From NCBI GenBank assembly GCA_007026445.1, contig VDMD01000039.1, positions 124,001 to 188,000 of the forward strand: a DNA stretch of 64,000 nt, in the 5' to 3' direction. Below are positions 36,158 to 46,185 of this stretch, piece by piece. The first letter of the stretch is position 1; every line of letters starts with the position of its first letter. Source of the stretch: Schizophyllum amplum (Eukaryota > Basidiomycota > Agaricomycetes > Agaricales > Schizophyllaceae). Below the pieces are notes generated by a model. The model had not been told where the DNA came from and ran no database searches. It was given only the letters and a program-made list of their open reading frames with translations. The position numbers and the translations under genes were made by a program.

Positions 36158-36477
36158 GGCGCACGGTGGGCATTGAGCGGCGCGGGTAGACACAAGGCAA
36201 GGATCGGCGAAGCGACAAGGCGCTTCGAAGTGAATGAGGGCGCTTAGTTGGGCGCCTATCGCAAGAATTCTTCGGGGGAAGCGGTGAGATCTCGTCAGGT
36301 CTCAAACATCCTGTGTATACGGTAAGAAATGCACTGATGTTAGGATGATGTTATAGGAAACGAAGCCTCAAAGGCATCGCAGAACTCAGGAAGCGGCTCC
36401 ACGCAGCGCCAATGATCGCATTCGAGTGGCCAGAAAGTTGGGAGCAGTCGACAATATACCCTGCATAGCTACCCTCC
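36158..36477. other. Intergenic, upstream of the Ifi-6-16 gene and downstream of APN2
   Basis: No gene or repeat recognised. Confidence 0.5.
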
Positions 36478-39074
36478 TCATCCCTTCCCTCGCCTACTAT
36501 TGAACTCCTTCCTCACATCACTCTTCCACTTGAAAAAATCGCACTTGAACTGCGGATCCACATCCTCCCGCCGCCGCTCCGCCCGACCCTTGTCATAGCC
36601 GGGACCAACGGGCCTGGGACATCTCGGTCAGCTCTCCCTCCTTTGTTCCCCCCGGTACAAGGATCCCTATTAATCAAATCCACCAAGCTTCGCCATCCTC
36701 TCCCTCGTCACCCATCCTTCGCCAAAAGCATGTCCCGTCACCCGCGCACCCCTCGTCACCCGCAGTAACAGAGACAAACACTCACCTCGAGCAAACAAAA
36801 AAACGCCCTCCCCTTATTCTCTCCCTTCTTATTCACCACAAACTCCCGCGCGGGTTCGTCGTGCACGAGGCAATGAGGGATGGGGGGTGCAGTCAGAAGA
36901 TCTTGCCAGGAAGAGGTCGAGGTTGAGCCGGTCGACGGCGAGCGCTGCGTTCCACTCAACGAAGGCGCCGCGCCCTTGGGCCCGACGGTGGGCTTGGACC
37001 CGCTGGCGACGACGAGCTTCGCGCCCGAGTCTTCGTACTGCCGCGACAGCTCGAGCGCGAACTGGTAGTCCTGGTCGTCGTCGTCGGGCTGAGAGGCCAG
37101 AGGAGCGGATTCCGCTTGTCGTTCGTCGGGAGTGGGCGCGGGGGTGGGTTTCTTGGATGAAGCGGAAGGCTTGGCGAAGAAGGCCGACAGCTTCGTCTGC
37201 CCCTCGCCCTCAATTACCTTCTGCTTCTTGGACGGCGCAGGCGTCGCACTGGTCGATTTCCGCTTGGCAGTCGGTGGCTTGGAGGAGGTCGTCGGTGGCT
37301 TGGATGAGGTCATCGGTGGCTTGGAAGAGGTCGTCGGTAATTTGGAGGAGGTCGTCGGTGGCTTGGAGGAGGTCGTCGGTGGTTTGGAGGAAGTTGTCGG
37401 TGGCTTCGACGAGGCAGGTGCGGAAGGGGAGCGTGAAACCGTCGTTTGCGGAACAGAATCAACCTCTGACGGTGGTTGCGGTGCTGGTGAAGCAGTCGAC
37501 CCAGGCTCTGGTGATATCGACGCAGGGTCCGGGGTTTGCGAGGCAGAAGTGGGCACCCGCGGCGTGGACGTCGACACCCGAGGGGTAGACGTTGACACCC
37601 GCGGCGTAGACGTCGACGCTCGCAACGTCGGCCGCGCTTTGCTCTTCGTCTTCCCCGCCTTCCCTTTCCCGCCCCCCTCCGCCGTCGCAGTCTTCCCGCG
37701 GAAGAAGCCGTCCAACAATCTCTGCTTCCCGCTGTATTCGTCCCAGTTCTTCGACGCGAGCCGGGGTGCGGTGTCGGGCGGGGCCATGAGTGATCGGAGG
37801 GGTACTTTGGCGAGTGGATCTTGTGTTGCGTCGAGCGTCTGTGCTGCGTCGAGCGATGCTTTGACAGACGGCGGTATGCTCCCCACATCCACTTCATCGT
37901 GGAGCTCGACGACGACCGGGCAGTGGTCACTGCCCTTGACGTCGGGCTGAATGTCCGCATGCTTGATGAGGGGCAGGAGCCCGGGCGTGACGAGGATGAA
38001 GTCGATGCGCGTGCCATAGTTGGATGCGCGTGCGGAGATCTTAGTGTTCCAGCCTATATCGTCAGGTCAGCCGTATACTAACATGCAGAACCACATGTGA
38101 CGCACAAGTATACATCCCCTTCCTGTCCGGCCAGAACCGTCGACAGACATCCAACAATGGTCCGCCGTATTCCACGAGGCAGTCGCGCAGCCACCTCCTC
38201 GCGGGCATCGCATCGTAAAAGATCTCCTCCGCCTCCCTCTCCGTGATTTCCTGGCCCTCCTTCCGCTGCTCGTCCACAATCTTCCGCAGCGTCAGCGCGC
38301 CCTCGCAATGGTCGCGCAGGTCCGCCACCGCATTCAGGTCCCCGACCACAATCACCTCGCGCCCGTCATCCACCATGAGCCTCTTCACGCGCTCCGAGAG
38401 CGCACGGTGGAAATCCATCTTGTACTTGATGCGCTCGGAGGTGTCGGTGCCGTCGTTCGGGCAGTACACGTTGATGAGGACGAAGAGCCCAAAGTCGGCA
38501 ACTAGCGTGCGGCCTTCTGCATCGAGGAGCTTCCAGTCAATCTCGTCGTCTTGGCCGGCACTGTGTGCGGGGTAGGATGAGAGGGATTGCGAGATGCGGT
38601 CCGACTCGGCGTCGGCGGACGCGGTGGTCGGGGGCCCGCAGAGGTAGTCTTCGGCCTTGCGGGGAGTGTACTGCTCGCGCGCGTAGATGGCAACACCGGA
38701 GTAGCCAGCCTTCTTCGTGGGGAAGGAGAAGAAGGAGGTATACTGTGGCGGAATAGCTACGTCCTTCGGCAGATTCTGGCGCGAGGACTTCATCTCTTGC
38801 TTGCAGTCAGTGGGGATATAAGTACATATGTGTGGCTGCGCACCTTGAAAGCATATAATATCCGCGTCTAGCTTGTCCAGAATATCCTTGTGGGACTTCA
38901 GACCGTTCCAGCTGCGCGGGGGCTTGAGCTACGAGAACGCCAACCTCGGAGGCGGTGCCTACGGATGGTACTGAGGTATTGTCCGTATTCCATTCTGCCA
39001 TTTGTATGTGCTTCAGTACAGACGAAGAGACTGGCAACGAAGACGCGTACAATGTTCCATGTCAGTATCTTCAT
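36478..39074 (-). CDS. APN2: DNA-(apurinic/apyrimidinic site) endonuclease 2 with an out-of-phase last exon
   Basis: Class II AP endonuclease of base-excision repair. Exons 39074-39051 (MKILTWNI), 38994-38963 (NGIRTIPQYHP), 38911-38844 (WNGLKSHKDILDKLDADIIC), 38795-38106, 38053 to about 36786, and 36622-36478. Catalytic-core motifs are NGIR, FQEMK (about E42), VYCPND, GDLNAVADLRDH (about D194/N196), SNYGTRIDFIL and GSDHCPVV. A disordered tail carries seven TSSKPPT repeats and a PIP box QTKLSAFF for PCNA binding. The GRF zinc finger is split: FVVNKKGENKGRAFF ends exon 5, and RPVGPGYDKGRAERRRE with CDFFKWKSDVRKEF is in the last exon. No GT donor at the end of exon 5 is in the phase the last exon needs. 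One extra T in the run of seven would make a donor fit. Without it translation ends shortly after exon 5. Confidence 0.9.
37271..37417 (-). repeat. 21-bp in-frame tandem repeat (TSSKPPT) in APN2
   Basis: Seven 21-bp units encode TSSKPPT variants (KLPT, KPPM) in the disordered region between the nuclease core and the PIP box. A shorter 24-bp STSTPRV-coding repeat lies near 37560-37625. Confidence 0.92.
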
Positions 39075-39574
39075 TTGTATTGAAAACCAGCCGCCAGTCT
39101 TCGCGCTGTAAGCGGTTTCTTCAGCAGTCGTGCCTCGACCGGTCTACGATACTGGAGATCAAGAGGAAACGGTCCAGGATCAAGCTCCAATGAAGTACAA
39201 GGACAACCTGTATTTGGCAATCTTAATCAACTACAAGCAAAGCGGCCATTGTACTTCGTCACTGTCGCGTGACGTCACGAACCTTCCCTTTGTTCTTCAC
39301 CCGCCGTGTCGATCAGTGATCGCTTCAATCATCTCGGTTCGACTTCTGGTATCTCAGCACTTAGGGCTTCAGGCTTCAGCGCTTTCAAGGACTCAGGTAG
39401 CTGCTCCCTCAGTCGTTTGTTAAACGCCGCTCACCTCTTTATGACAACAACGGCAGCTGGAGGTACCTCTCAATCTGCATTGAACTGCGCTCTGAGGCAA
39501 CATTTGTTGTTATACTGTACGTTCGAGTTCAACAAGGCCTAAATTATACACCAAATCTATCCTTCTTCGAGACC
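39075..39574. other. Divergent promoter region of APN2 and ADAL
   Basis: The two genes start 500 bp apart on opposite strands. I see no TATA box close to either start and no other gene. Confidence 0.55.
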
Positions 39575-41072
39575 ATGTCCTCCGTTGCCGTTGCTGGCCC
39601 AGCCAAAGACGCACTAGATGCACTCTCTCCAGCCCAAGTCGACTTCATCAAGAGACTATCCAAAGCCGAACTGCACGCACACTTGAATGGCTCCATCCCC
39701 CTACACGTACTTCGCTCGCTGGCTCTTGAATACTCAGAGAAGGTCCCGGAGTCAAACAACACCTCTGTGTCCTCCTCCGCTATAGAATCCGGCATCCAAG
39801 CCCTGCAAGCGGGCGTCAACCTCGACACCATCCACTCCTTCTTCGACCTCTTCCCCGCTATCTACGCACTTACCTCTACGCCAGAAACGGTCGCCCGTAC
39901 GGCGCGCGCGGTCCTCGAGGACTTCCTTGACGGTCCAGAGCCGCAGTGCGCGTACCTTGAGCTGCGAAGCACGCCGCGGGCGGTTGCGTCCTCTGGGATG
40001 ACGCGGCTGGCCTATGTGGAAACGGTCCTTGACGAGGTGGAGCGTTATCCGCCCGAGCGCGCTGCGCTCATCGTGAGTCTCGATCGGCGCATGAGCGACG
40101 CCGATGCGGAGGAGTGCGTCGCCGTCGCGAAAAAATTAAAGGCGGAGGGCCGTCGCGTCGTAGGCGTCGATCTATGCGGGAGCCCATTGGTCAGTCTTCG
40201 CGTTTCTCCCAATGTTGTCTGTATACATAACCCTTCCTCGGCAGGCGGGCGACATGGCAATGTTCAAGAAGCATTTCGAGACGGCGCGGGAGGCGGGACT
40301 GGGGATCACGTTGCATATCGCTGAGGTCAGAGCATACAAGCATGTTTATCTTATCAGGGCGCTTGCTCATTTCCCTCTCTCTCAGACCCCTGACAACACG
40401 CGGGAAGACACGCTGGAGCTGCTCTCCTTCAAACCCAACCGCCTTGGGCACGCGACGTTCCTCGACGATGAGACGATCCACGCAGTGGTGCAAGCAGATA
40501 CGTGCATTGAGCTTTGCTTGAGCTCGAATATTCTGTGAGTCCCTTCAACACTCCATCGCTACCCCACTGCGTTGGTTTCCTCCTCCAAGCACTACTTACG
40601 AAATCAGACATGCTCACCATCGCTCATAGATGCAAAACCGTAACATCACTGGACGCACATCACATTCGCCACTACCTAAAGCATGATCATCGGATCGCCA
40701 TCTGCGTGCGTCTCATTCTCTCTCTGCACCAGATCTCGTCTTTCTCCCTCTTGTACGATTCACTGAACGCTGTGCTCTATCCTTCTGGTAATCCTTCTCG
40801 TTCCTTTGGCTCTCTCTTCCCAGCTGTCTTCTCGCCGTACTCTCTGCTTCGCCTTGCTCTCTCCTCTCCCATCTCCATTGCCCCGCTCTTCACTACGCCC
40901 CTCCCCATCTGACCTCCCCATTCCCCAGACCGACGACGCCCTCCCCTTCCGCACCAACCTCGTCGCCGAGTACGCGCTTCTCCTCGCGCCGCGGCCGCTG
41001 GGCCTAGGCCTGTCGGAGCTCGAGGTGGCGCGGATAGCAGAGATGGGCATGGGTGGGAGGTTTGAGGCGTAG
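39575..41072 (+). CDS. Adenosine deaminase-like protein (N6-methyl-AMP deaminase type)
   Basis: Zinc-dependent purine deaminase. Exons 39575-40189, 40245-40325, 40386-40534, 40630-40705, 40929-41072 give 354 aa, the usual ADAL length. Metal and catalytic motifs are LHAHLNGSI (H34, H36), GITLHIAE (H229, E232), NRLGHATFL and CTDDALPF (D309/D310). SSNILCKTVTSLDAHHIRHY is typical of ADAL rather than classical adenosine deaminase. Known ADAL enzymes deaminate N6-methyl-AMP to IMP and prevent modified-nucleotide build-up in the cytosol; that substrate is inferred here. The last intron (223 nt) is much longer than the others. It shares a 500-bp divergent promoter with APN2. Nothing looks broken. Confidence 0.93.
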
Positions 41073-41346
41073 TGGTTGAATCATGAGGCCGCGTTGTGCT
41101 GTGCATCCTCAATCAGGGTGGCGCTGGGATGTTTACTGTGTAGATTTACGATGCTAATAGTGCTGGGACGTTTTCTTGCGTACTATCATACTAGGCTGAG
41201 AGGTCGGATAGGGAGATTCGCTGTGTAACGCTAGAAGCGCATCGCTACCCGCCGCTCGAGTCAACCCAACTCGTACTTCCACATCGAGTGGCATTTGGGA
41301 AAGATGTCGATCATTGAGAGGAACGCGTGCCAGAGGGGCTGACCGA

Positions 41347-41362
41347 ATATATATATATATAT
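41347..41362. repeat. AT dinucleotide microsatellite
   Basis: Uninterrupted run of about eight AT units. Confidence 0.85.
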
Positions 41363-41580
41363 CTACCCTGTTTACTCAATATCGCGCTCTTCTTCGAAAA
41401 ATCCCAGTGAGGCTCTAACCAACCGTGTTATACGCCCCTGAAGTCTTCAGTGCGATGAAATTGATGTATGACTATATGGGAGCTTACCGTTCTATACTCA
41501 ATCCCAGTTGACGTCGCGATGTTCATGGCCTGGCATGCCCAGAATCACCTCAATATTTTCCAGAGCAGACACGTTTACGG

Positions 41581-41605
41581 TGCACCATTGGTATCAGGCA
41601 GGATT
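41581..41605 (-). repeat. Dispersed 25-bp repeat, copy 1 (inverted)
   Basis: Exact reverse complement of 44218-44242. The similarity extends about 9 bp further on one side with one mismatch. Confidence 0.9.
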
Positions 41606-43971
41606 TCGCTTCGGACGTCGAGCTTCCGCCCAAAGAAGGCGCGGCTGTTTGGCTTCTTCCGGCACGCTACCCAGGTGCGTGGCCTAGTCAATGCCGCCGT
41701 GGTGATAGGTATCTTGTCCAGAGCAGCTATAGCAGAAAGCAATGCCCTAGATGACAAGTACGACTGCAGCTGCAGCTTGGCTGCAGCAGCGAGAACAGCC
41801 AAAAATTCGGGAAACAATGGTGCGGTCATCCACGTGAGTTTGGGCGACGGATCACTCACGTGACTCATGTTCGACGCGGAGTCGCGGACAGAATTCGAAC
41901 TCTCGATGCGCGCTGCGAGCGTCTCAAGGCGCAGCAGCATGTCGACGGACATCATTTGGCTGGTGGTGATTAATAGGGTGAGGGGATGGCGCGCTCGAAT
42001 GCTCCACCGTCACAGTATCAGCTCGCGTTCGGCGAGGAAGGGTGGAAGTGATGAGATACGACGGAAAGAGGCGCGAGAGCGTTAACAGTGCTAAAAGAAT
42101 GCGGCTCAGCACGCATGGCAATGGTGACCTTGGGTCACTGCACGCATATAGCACGCGCAGGCTCGCGCCGCCCGGATTCCACAGCCTCAAGTCTGGATAT
42201 CTGACGGCGGCGAGCTTCGTTTACGACACGACCTCACCGAGCGAGCCACAGCTGCTGACGCTCGAGGTGACTTTGGGCTCAGCGATGTTGACGACCAACA
42301 GCCTCGGGTACCGGATTCGGTAGTTCTTTAAGTAGTACGGGAGCCGCCCAGCCTCGGAGGCTGGCAGCCTCGGATGCAGGAGCGTCGACGATTCGTGCCG
42401 CCGACACCGCAGCTAAGTAAGTACCCTCGAGATCTAGTATTGGGCCGGTGTCATTATGCGCAACGCTTGCAGGAAGGATGAGCCTAGCCGCGGCGGTGTA
42501 CGGTACTGCGCTAATCGTGACTCGTGAGTTGTGCAAGTTCATGTCCGTCGTTCGGCCTGACGCGAACTTTTTCAGCGCTTTGCGGAAAGTGGGAATTGGT
42601 ATTCTCGCGAGTTCGCCAAGTGCCAACGAGGCTGTCGCAAGGCGAAATACTGCGGAATTTGAGTGCCAGAGCACGGCGTAGAGCGAGACTCACCGGTCTT
42701 CGGTGCTCGGCGAGGGAGGGCGACAACGAACGAACGGACCGACGCGAATGAAGCTAAGGTAAGTACGGCAATCGCCCGTATTCTCGCAAACGGCTTGAAG
42801 TCCGACTGGCGACCCTGGGGCAGATGCCGATGCAGACGGTGCGAGCAGTGACGCTGTTCGTCGACACCACCGCCAGCACGACCACTAGGGACGTGAGAGG
42901 GACCGGGAGCGCGACCGCTCAGAGGCCGCCACGCTCACCAGGCTTCCCTTCTTCAGCGGAGGCGGCGGCACACGCATCGCAACCCGCAACAGGCCGCGCA
43001 TCTTCACGCGCGCGGGGCTACCCAGTATGAGCATCAGCATCAGCGGCTGCAGGAGCCGCTTACGCAGGGTTCAGGTGCCGTAGGCGGTTTACCAGTCGTA
43101 TACGACTTGCTAGCAACGGGATCTTCGCGCGGAGACGGTGACTGCCCCACGCGCGGAACAGAAGAGGCGCTCTCCTCCGGCCCTTCTACCTCTCCTTCGA
43201 CAACCGCCGTTGCAACTCACAGTCTCTGTCCGCGCCGCGTAACCTTTCGACTGCCAAGGTCCCTATGCATATCCCAGCGCCTTGAGTGCTTCCTCCATAG
43301 ATCATAGTGCGCTCCATACCTCAAGACACCAATTTCGCGCTGCCTCAACTTTCACTGATCATCCGATGCTAAGCCCCGTCTCAATACATTGCACCTACGT
43401 CGTACAGGGGGCGGTTCGCCGAGGGTCATGATCAGGAGGGGTGTCCAGGAGCGCTTCGTCAGGTCACGCTCCGTCGAGGGATTGCGAGGAGAGAGCGGGA
43501 CAAGGAGAAGGTAGAGAAAGGGTCGAGCTGATAGAGGGCATTGGGTGAGAGGGAGGAATGCTGGGGTCAAAGGGCGGGCGAGAGGATGCGGGTCGGGGGC
43601 GGCGAGAGGAGGGAAAAGGCTAGGGGCGTGCTGTTTAGGAATTGCTGAATCCTGGTTCACCTCGGGGTAGTTATTTAACATATCCTGCTTTGTTGCGCTA
43701 TTGTCCCGCCTCATCGTTACCCATCGCGGCGACCCGCTATAGAATCTGGACGTAAGCAGGCGTCATTCTCAAGGGAAAGCGTTGTTTGCCGTCGCTCTAA
43801 GAATATCAGTCGTAGTAAGTAATAGAAACTCATGCCCCTGCTTCCGTCAATTGAGCCAACCGACTATTTTCTCCTGCACGTCAACAGCATGGGTGGCGGT
43901 AGCGGTGAATCCCACCTCAAGCAAGCCAGGCGGTGGCGGTGGTGATGGTATCGCGCGAGCGGTCCCTTCAG

Positions 43972-43996
43972 AATCCTGCCTGATACCAATGATGCA
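43972..43996 (+). repeat. Dispersed 25-bp repeat, copy 2
   Basis: Same orientation as 44218-44242, one mismatch in 25 bp. Confidence 0.88.
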
Positions 43997-44184
43997 CTAG
44001 GTCGACCATAGGTATCAGCCTCGGAACTTGCCGAACTGCCTTTCCAACCTCTCCAAGTCTTTCTTCGCCATGCTCAGCGCTGAATTAAATGCCTGCACAT
44101 ATATCTACCTATGTGCAAGCCCCCAGGGTCATAATAAAGGTCACGGAAGACATTTTCGTCAATCTTACATCGGAGGTTGGGCTG

Positions 44185-44195
44185 GGATTCGAACC
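44185..44195 (-). promoter_or_regulatory. RNA polymerase III B-box-like element
   Basis: GGTTCGAATCC on the minus strand fits the tRNA T-loop/B-box consensus exactly. It lies 22 bp downstream, on the minus strand, of repeat copy 3. The flanks do not fold into full tRNA stems, so it may be part of a tRNA-derived element. Confidence 0.4.
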
Positions 44196-44214
44196 GGGAA
44201 CCTCGGGCTCGACT

Positions 44215-45697
44215 TCAAATCCTGCCTGATACCAATGGTGCACCGTACACGTTGCATGACGCGCAGACACGCGACGTCTTCCTGGACTCCAACATTGCTC
44301 GCAGCGGGTCCTCGATCATCTGCAGAAGACGATGCTGCCAGAACCTGAGTACAAGCTTGCTGAGCTCCGGGAGTAACGGCATCTGATTCTCCGTGCACGT
44401 TAACCGGTCGAGCATTGCATCATCCCACGTGAGGAAGTTATACTGGGAGCTGCTCTCGATGCGGAGCTCGCGAAGTCCCTTCAGCTGCTCCAGACAGCGC
44501 AGAAGGAGTTCAGTATCATGTACCCAGAGTTTGTCGAGCGTAAGACGCTGTAGGCGGTGGTCTCCGGCGTACGCGGGATAGGATAGGAAGGCCGATAGTA
44601 GCAGTAAGGAATTATCCTCGGTGCCACGCCTATCTCGCAGGATGAGCTCCTCGAGATCTGGTGCGGCCACGTGCATGAGAAGAATGAGGGCCGTCTCTCC
44701 GACGTCGACGACGACGAGGTTGGTCATGACCAAACTGGGAGTTCCGCTCTCGATGTCGAGAATATTTCCACTAACCTCAAGATAGGCCAGGGAAGATGAG
44801 CAGTGGGACAGCGCGGACAGAATTTCTCGAAGCGAAATGCCCATTCAGTCGCTCATGGGCAGCGACAGCGTCAGGTACACGAGGCTGGAAAAGGGCGGTA
44901 TCTGCAGCATCTCCGGATGGAAACCGTCGTCGGTCGGATCCTGGACCATCTTCACAGACAATCGGCGGAGCGCCGACGCGCCGGCCAGAAAATACAAGGA
45001 CCCAGACCTCGATGGGCTCATTAGTGCAAGGTGAGCTTCATCCAGGTTTGGTAGGTCAATGACTGGTATTGCATCAAGGACCGAGTGAAGTGCACCGATC
45101 TCGAGGAACTCCCAGCGAGCTGCGTGCGGGCGAAGCTCCTCCAGTAGCTGCACAGGTAGCACTTCGTCGAAGCAGCGTAAATGAGACAGATGCAGCGGCA
45201 GCGTCCCGGATAAGACCGCCTGCTCTGCAAAGCTCGGGATTTTGTATGGGAGTTCATAGAATTCAGAGGTGGAGATGTAGTTCCACAGCTGGGGCGTGCT
45301 CCATGCGATATTCCGCCATGACAGGCAAACACAGCCCACTGTTGTCGCAATTGTTTTCGATTGATCGAACGGTGTGCGCAGGTCGTCAGATATGTGGAGG
45401 AAATTGTGTTGTGACCTCGACCGGGAGACGGCGTACTGGGGCGATGATGCTGTTGTTGATATCAAGCTGAGTGCGAACTCGCTCTCGCAGCGCGTGCAGT
45501 CGTTCGATTTCGGCATCGATGCCCGGTAACACGGAGGACAGCTGCGATGTCGTCTCGTCGATGTCATTCCTTTCAGAGGCAGAAGGGATGAATCCCCGTC
45601 TTTGCTGCTCAACGCTTGCGAGGGTCGAAGCGCGCTCGAAAACAGATTCAGTATCCTGACTGATATCTACTAACTGCGTCAGGATGAAGGGGATCAC
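44215..45697 (-). pseudogene. F-box/leucine-rich protein pseudogene
   Basis: Substrate-adaptor family of SCF ubiquitin ligases, abundant in Agaricomycetes. The N-terminal segment (ERASTLASVEQQRRGFIP, IDAEIERLHALRERV, NSIIAPVRRLPVEV) closely parallels the F-box gene starting at 63745. The F-box then breaks near 45420: LPVEV runs into TTQFPPHI and a stop, while HNFLHISDDLR, CVCLSWRNIAWSTPQLWNYI and a leucine-rich region continue one frame over, which implies a lost base. A second lesion is an in-frame TGA at 44845-44847 between LTLSLPMSD and MGISLREILSAL, consistent with CGA to TGA. The last codons lie in the dispersed 25-bp repeat. No in-frame ATG was found for the start. Two independent lesions argue for a pseudogene. 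Confidence 0.8.
44218..44242 (+). repeat. Dispersed 25-bp repeat, copy 3
   Basis: Read on the minus strand it supplies the last codons and stop of the F-box pseudogene (YGAPLVSGRI then TGA). Confidence 0.9.
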
Positions 45698-46185
45698 AAT
45701 GCAGATTCGCAGATACCTATCATCATAACAAGACCTCGACCTCAGATGTATGAATCAACTAGAAGAAGGTGAAGGTGATGAACGAAAGTGCCAATGCCGT
45801 GTGGCGTGGAAATGATCCCCTATCTCTTTCGGAAAGTGCCGGGGAATAGTTTGCTTTCTCCCACTCTCTGTGAAGGAAGGCAATGAATCTGCTAGCAGAT
45901 GATCTCGTATATTGATCGTAATATCGTAGCGGTATGTAACAGTAAGTAAACAAGATCGTAAGTAAGTATAGATCGTAAGCTACATGAAAGAAACCAGGCT
46001 GCGTAGTGAGTCGAGGCGTGGTGATGCGACTGGAGACGTAGGATACAATTCGGTATGAAGGTACAGTCCGGTATCATGGTGTCTTCTGGTATCACGATGC
46101 AGGAGTCCGGTATCATGCGGTACCGAGTGCTTGTAGACACAGTAAGGAAAGAGGAGAGAAGGGAAGTCAAGAAGGAAGATACGAC
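45698..46185. other. Intergenic region
   Basis: No gene seen. Near 46020-46120 a short motif (GGTATCA[CT]GATGC / CCGGTATCATG) recurs several times, a small degenerate repeat patch. Confidence 0.45.

Larger units (their letters stand above)
41073..44214. other. 3-kb gene-poor region
   Basis: I found no gene that can be supported. It holds an AT microsatellite (41347-41362), two copies of a 25-bp dispersed repeat (41581, 43972), a B-box-like element (44185) and short open frames of about 127-131 codons on the minus strand (ending 41575 and 42279) with no family resemblance. Base composition is close to that of coding DNA, so eroded genes are possible. Confidence 0.5.

Noticed and set aside
41575..42674. 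Two minus-strand frames of about 130 codons as genes
   Set aside because: They have no family resemblance and no supported start or splice context. One overlaps a dispersed repeat.
44150..44245. A functional tRNA gene on the minus strand
   Set aside because: The B-box is perfect, but the T stem pairs poorly and I could not build acceptor or D stems. A relic or tRNA-derived repeat fits better.
44845..44847. TGA as a recoded codon in the F-box gene
   Set aside because: A separate frameshift disrupts the same gene's F-box, and no recoding signal is visible. Simple pseudogenisation is more likely.
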